A DNA stretch of 64,000 nt, taken from contig CM035232.1 of the NCBI GenBank assembly GCA_020226215.1, positions 20,496,316-20,560,315 of the forward strand. The letters run 5' to 3'. Of the stretch, positions 60,251 to 64,000 are shown one piece after another (within the stretch, counting starts at the first letter, position 1; the number at the start of each line of letters is the position of its first letter). This DNA is from Sindora glabra (Eukaryota > Streptophyta > Magnoliopsida > Fabales > Fabaceae). The notes beneath the pieces are model-generated. The model saw nothing but the letters and a program-made list of their open reading frames with translations. It had not been told where the DNA came from and did no database searches. The position numbers and the translations under genes are program-made.

Positions 60251-61246
60251 AATCTATAAATCATCAACATTCCTAACATAAATATCGAAAATGTATATAA
60301 GTTGATTTTTTAGACTTAACTAGCTGAAAATAACAGAACCTTATTGGCTAAATGAAGTAAAAATGAAATTGATTTTACCCAAAGGAAACAAAATCGAGGA
60401 ATAGAATGGCTTGCGGCATCATTCTAGAATTAGCAATATAGTGACCGAAGAAGGAGATACGAGTAATCTTGCAACAAATGGGATGGGTCAGTGTTGTGAC
60501 TCGCCGGCAACAAAAAGAATCCTATCGTTGCCTCACGACAGTAAAGGAAGCTATTAGCAACAAACTTTGGGGCTGGGAAAGCAGAGACTGATGGAAACGA
60601 GCAATGAAGCATACACGATTTGGTGAAGTGAGATTCGACGTCGAATTAAAGGAATGACTAGTGTTGCTGGTGAGCGCCATTGATAGTCATGATCAGACGA
60701 TAGTGGAAGGCAGTAGCGGGCAAGAGATAAAGTTTTCGATCGGGCTGCATGTATTTGCTCGGATTCTTGGCATTCTGCCCATCCAATAAGGGCATAATGG
60801 TCTTTCTACTGGGCTCTTCAATTGTAACTCCAACCAGTTTCAAGTGATTAGTCATCAACGGCCCAGATTGAACCACCTCATCATCAATGCCTCACAATTT
60901 TTAAAATTTTCGGTACTCATCGGTACTCACGTTTTTAACGTGATTACCGGAGAATAGCCAAAAAAAAAAATGTCTATTACCACAGTTTCGTTAGTTTTAA
61001 GGGTCGTTTGGTTCGCAGCAACAATAACATGGAAACTCCATCCATTTTAGTTGCCGTCCCAGAAAAAACAAAAAATTAGCTTTTAGTTGGTCCCGCCCAT
61101 CGACAAGACAACTCCATCCATTTTAGTTGAGAGTACCTTCTGCCTTTCTGACTTCCCCTCCTTGGTCCTCACTCGCCTACCATTCCCTTCCCCCATACTT
61201 CATTTCAAATTTCTTGGTATTCTTGCTTCCGCCTTTCCCTTCCAAT
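60251..61246. other. Region upstream of the biotin-gene relic
   Basis: Short minus-strand frames at 60430-60612 and 60658-60876 show no known motif. At about 61000-61020 the words gggtcgtttggttcgcagca resemble the terminus of the hAT-like MITE at 50.9 kb, but no opposite end was found. 61080-61246 is CT-rich, consistent with a former leader. Confidence 0.4.
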
Positions 61247-63645
61247 ATGTACCGCTTCTCCTCCGTCCTCCTCTTACGCCGCCCCCGCCAGCTTTTCCTC
61301 TGCTCCAGAACATCTTGAGCTAGCACTCTCTCCCCCAACTTACCTCATATGGGGCTCCAACACCAATGTTGGAAAAACCCTGTCTCCGCTGGCATCGCCG
61401 CCAGTTTCCTTCTCTTTTCCCCCACCAAATTCCACTACGTCAAGCCCATCCAAACAAGGTTTCTGCCGACTCCGATTCCCGCTTCGTCCTTAATAAAGTC
61501 TGTGATATTTTCCTCCGTTGTAATCCATCCATTTCTCTCTGTGCTCCGCAGCAGCCGCAAATGCTACATTTCAACCATGGGAGAACCAGAATTGCAAAGT
61601 TGGGATGCGTGAATTGGTATGGTTTGAGGAAAAGAAGCTTGATGGTGAAGGGAATGCGCATTCGGAGTTGATTTGTAAGACAATGTGTGCTTGGAGAGAA
61701 GCAGTGTCGCCGCATTTGTCTGCAGAAAGAGAAAGTGGAGCTGTGAAGGACTCACTGGTGTTCGAAACATTACAGAGGTGTTTTAGAAATGTAGTCGAAG
61801 GTGGGGAAGATAAAGAGAGATCGGAAGTCCTGTGTGTAGTTGAAACAGCTGGTGGGGTGGCGAGTCCGGGTCCTTCTGGGTCTCTTCAATGTGACTTATA
61901 CAGGTGCAAGTGTTAGTCGCTTTGTTATTCCTTGCAGAATTTGTGGAATCAATGTGACTTTTTTTTTAGAAAAAAAATTAATTCAAATATTTGGACCATT
62001 TTGTGCCAGGCCACTCCGTATTCCGGTCATGCTGGTTGGAGATGGGAGATAGGAGGTGTTTCTGGAACAATTTCAGCTTATGAGAGCTTGACAGTTCGAG
62101 GTTATGATGTTGCTGCTGTTATTCTTGATGATCATGGCCTTTTAAATGATGTTCCGCTAATGTCTTATATGCGAAACAAGTGAGCTTCATTTCAGTTTCC
62201 ATTTACTTCGATTTTTGTTCCCTTTTCCAGTATAATTGCCCATGTAGGTTTTATAGTATTTCATCGGGTTCCTCTAACAGGGTTCCCGTGTTAGTGCTGC
62301 CACCTGTTCCAAAAGATCTGTCAGACGACCTGACGGAGTGGCTTCAAGACTCCAATGATATATTTGCTAATCTTAAGGAAATAATGATATCTGCATATTC
62401 AGAGAGAATTAGGAGGTTGCATGATATGCCGGGAAAGCAGGTAATATCTTCTGGTGGGCTTTCACTCAACACAAACTTGTACCAGAAGAAGGCGTGACAG
62501 TAATTGATTCACGCTGTGGGGAGAATTTTGCTGTTTTCAAGGGTTGGTTCTAGAAGAATATTCTTTTATGGTCGTTATTTGAAAGTTAAAAATTTTTGTG
62601 GTCAAATGTCATTTCATTTTTGTTTTTTTTGGTTCTTTGTTTTATGCGTGTATTCAGTTTTCTGTGTCTTAGAGCTTCGCAAATTGATATGGTATATCGT
62701 CGTGAGCGTACTTTATTTTTTGATGTCGTTGTTCAATAGAATTTCTTATTGCTTATTTGGAAGCCAATATTTATAGCGGATGAAGTGACGGCGATGTTAA
62801 TTTGTATTTTGTGCTCAAAAAACAGAAGTCATAACACCAGTATTTGATGCATGCGCTGGTTGGTGGACCCAAGGACCGGATGCTACCTTGCAGGTTCCCC
62901 GTTCTTTCTAACTCTTTATTGTGTTTTTTTATTTTCATGGTTGAATAACGATGATGATTTACTCGAGTGTAGTCGTAGAGATCTTGGATTTTATACTGAA
63001 CGATTTCCCTTGGAATACCTACATACCCCTAAATGATGGTACCCCTGAAGTTTTATTTCCCATTTTTTTAATGTGATCTTTTCATTTAGTTGATTTCAGT
63101 CTGAGCTTTCAAGGGAGATGGAATATATTGTTGCAAGATTTGGACATGTTATGTTTCCTGAGAATGCTTATGAACCAGCCTTAGATTGTGCTGAGCTTTT
63201 GCTTGATGGTGTAGGAAATTGTTAGGGTGGTCCTTCTTCTACCTTTCAGTTTTTAATCATTTGTATTTGTACGAAGATTGTGTTTCCTGATCTCAAGGCT
63301 ATGCAATGAGGATTATAAATAGTTGAGTTGGGAATGTTTGGTTACTTAATGATGTTGGCAATGTGGAGAGTTATCATTGAATGTGACATTCAGTGAATAG
63401 CTTGCACTTCTTCGTTTAGTTATTGTCGCGTGTTATTTTATGTTTGTTGCTATGTAGTCTGAGTATCTTACTAAACTAGTGTATTCTTTTGTGTGGGTTG
63501 GGCTTCTCGAGTATATTTTTCAGATAATGGATCTACAGCTATTGGAATTGCTCTCAAGATGGCCTTTCGTAGATTTTCTCTTGATCATGGACTCATTAAT
63601 GAAAAGGATAATACAACTGAAAAACCCATTGAGCTGATGGTGGGC
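61247..63645 (+). pseudogene. BIO3-BIO1: BIO3-BIO1 bifunctional biotin-synthesis pseudogene (5' part; runs off or decays toward window end)
   Basis: Relic of the mitochondrial enzyme joining dethiobiotin synthetase and DAPA aminotransferase. ATG 61247 opens a transit-like peptide MYRFSSVLLLRRPRQ that stops at 61316. The P-loop GSNTNVGKT follows in another frame near 61353. Further synthetase pieces: AGIAASFLLFSPTKFHYVKP, CAWREAVSPHLSAERE, VVETAGGVASPGPSGS, PLRIPVMLVGDGR, GGVSGTISAYESLTVRGYDV, VPVLVLPPVPKDLSDDL. Aminotransferase pieces: WWAFTQHKLVPEEGVTVIDS, FDACAGWWTQGPD, RFGHVMFPENAYEPALD, GWASRVYFSDNGSTAIGIAL. Frames change near 61320, 61380, 61460, 61515-61560, 62048 (creating a stop) and 62445. 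The acceptor before GWASR reads TG, not AG (63494-63495). Several introns remain, so it is a decayed genomic copy, not a retrocopy. A working copy is expected elsewhere. Confidence 0.85.
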
Positions 63646-64000
63646 ACCTATATCCATTACAATTTCTGAGTGGTAGTTTCCTCCTTATTGTAGACTGGTA
63701 TTCTCCGCTCTGAATATTTAAATTTTTCTGAAGTGAATGAAATAGCTTTGCTAAATTAGTCTTATGCATATTGGCATTCTACTACATGTTTCATATTAGT
63801 CAAAATCCATAGGTAAAAGAGGGTTCTGAAAAGTTGACAACTATTGGTAAAGTCCTATATGTGAAAGGGAAGAATGACCATTCCGGGACAAAACCACGTG
63901 TCCAGAATAGTCTTTTATTATTGAATAATCACAATTGTTAGTGCTATCAAATGATTTTGTTTACCCAGATATTTAATTTTGTCAAACTTAAAGCAAATGA
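63646..64000. other. Tail of the window, no exon recognised
   Basis: The next aminotransferase exon (expected to carry a GSYHGDT-type motif) is not visible here, so the rest of the biotin gene, if present, lies beyond the window. Confidence 0.4.

Noticed and set aside
61087..61612. Several overlapping plus and minus frames of 60-100 codons around the biotin relic
   Set aside because: They are pieces or shadows of the frameshifted BIO3-BIO1 relic, not separate genes.

Overview
The window is nuclear DNA of a eudicot plant, probably a woody rosid or relative. It is strongly AT-rich between genes. Its coding parts are split by short GT-AG introns and encode plant-type proteins: an R2R3-MYB factor, a PB1-domain Raf-like kinase and an FGGY sugar kinase close to an Arabidopsis homologue. 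It also carries plant transposable elements: a Ty1/copia LTR element and several MITE-like inverted-repeat elements. I see no prokaryotic operon, CRISPR array, plastid insertion or tRNA gene. I cannot name the species.

Layout. 1-10.3 kb is gene-free AT-rich DNA with tandem duplications and microsatellites. 10.33-15.58 kb is one complete but dead copia element with both LTRs, a primer-binding site, a polypurine tract and recognisable gag, protease, integrase, reverse transcriptase and RNase H remnants. 16.1-16.6 kb is a Stowaway-like MITE. 18.6-20.1 kb (minus strand) is a three-exon MYB gene of the MYB36/RAX subgroup. 20.2-28.9 kb is intergenic with three MITE-like elements and tandem duplications. 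29.8-35.0 kb (minus) is an eight-exon Raf-like MAPKKK, 1133 residues when joined, with a pair of G-boxes upstream. 36-37.9 kb is intergenic with another inverted-repeat element. 38.0-43.8 kb (minus) is a 15-exon FGGY carbohydrate kinase of 616 residues, with one GC-AG intron. 43.8-52 kb is AT-rich and includes a weak gag relic and a hAT-like MITE.

52.2-56.0 kb (plus) holds two small multi-exon gene models of unknown function; their exon phases join cleanly but I recognise no family. 56-59 kb is an extremely AT-rich irregular repeat array. 59.8-60.6 kb (minus) holds broken coding relics, one with a TPX2/WVD2-type motif. From 61.2 kb to beyond 63.6 kb (plus) lies a decayed copy of the bifunctional biotin gene BIO3-BIO1 (dethiobiotin synthetase plus DAPA aminotransferase), disrupted by about six frameshifts and a lost splice acceptor.

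The genes look functionally unrelated, as expected for a plant chromosome. All intact gene models were built by hand from splice signals and reading-phase continuity. Family assignments come from recognised motifs, not from a database search.
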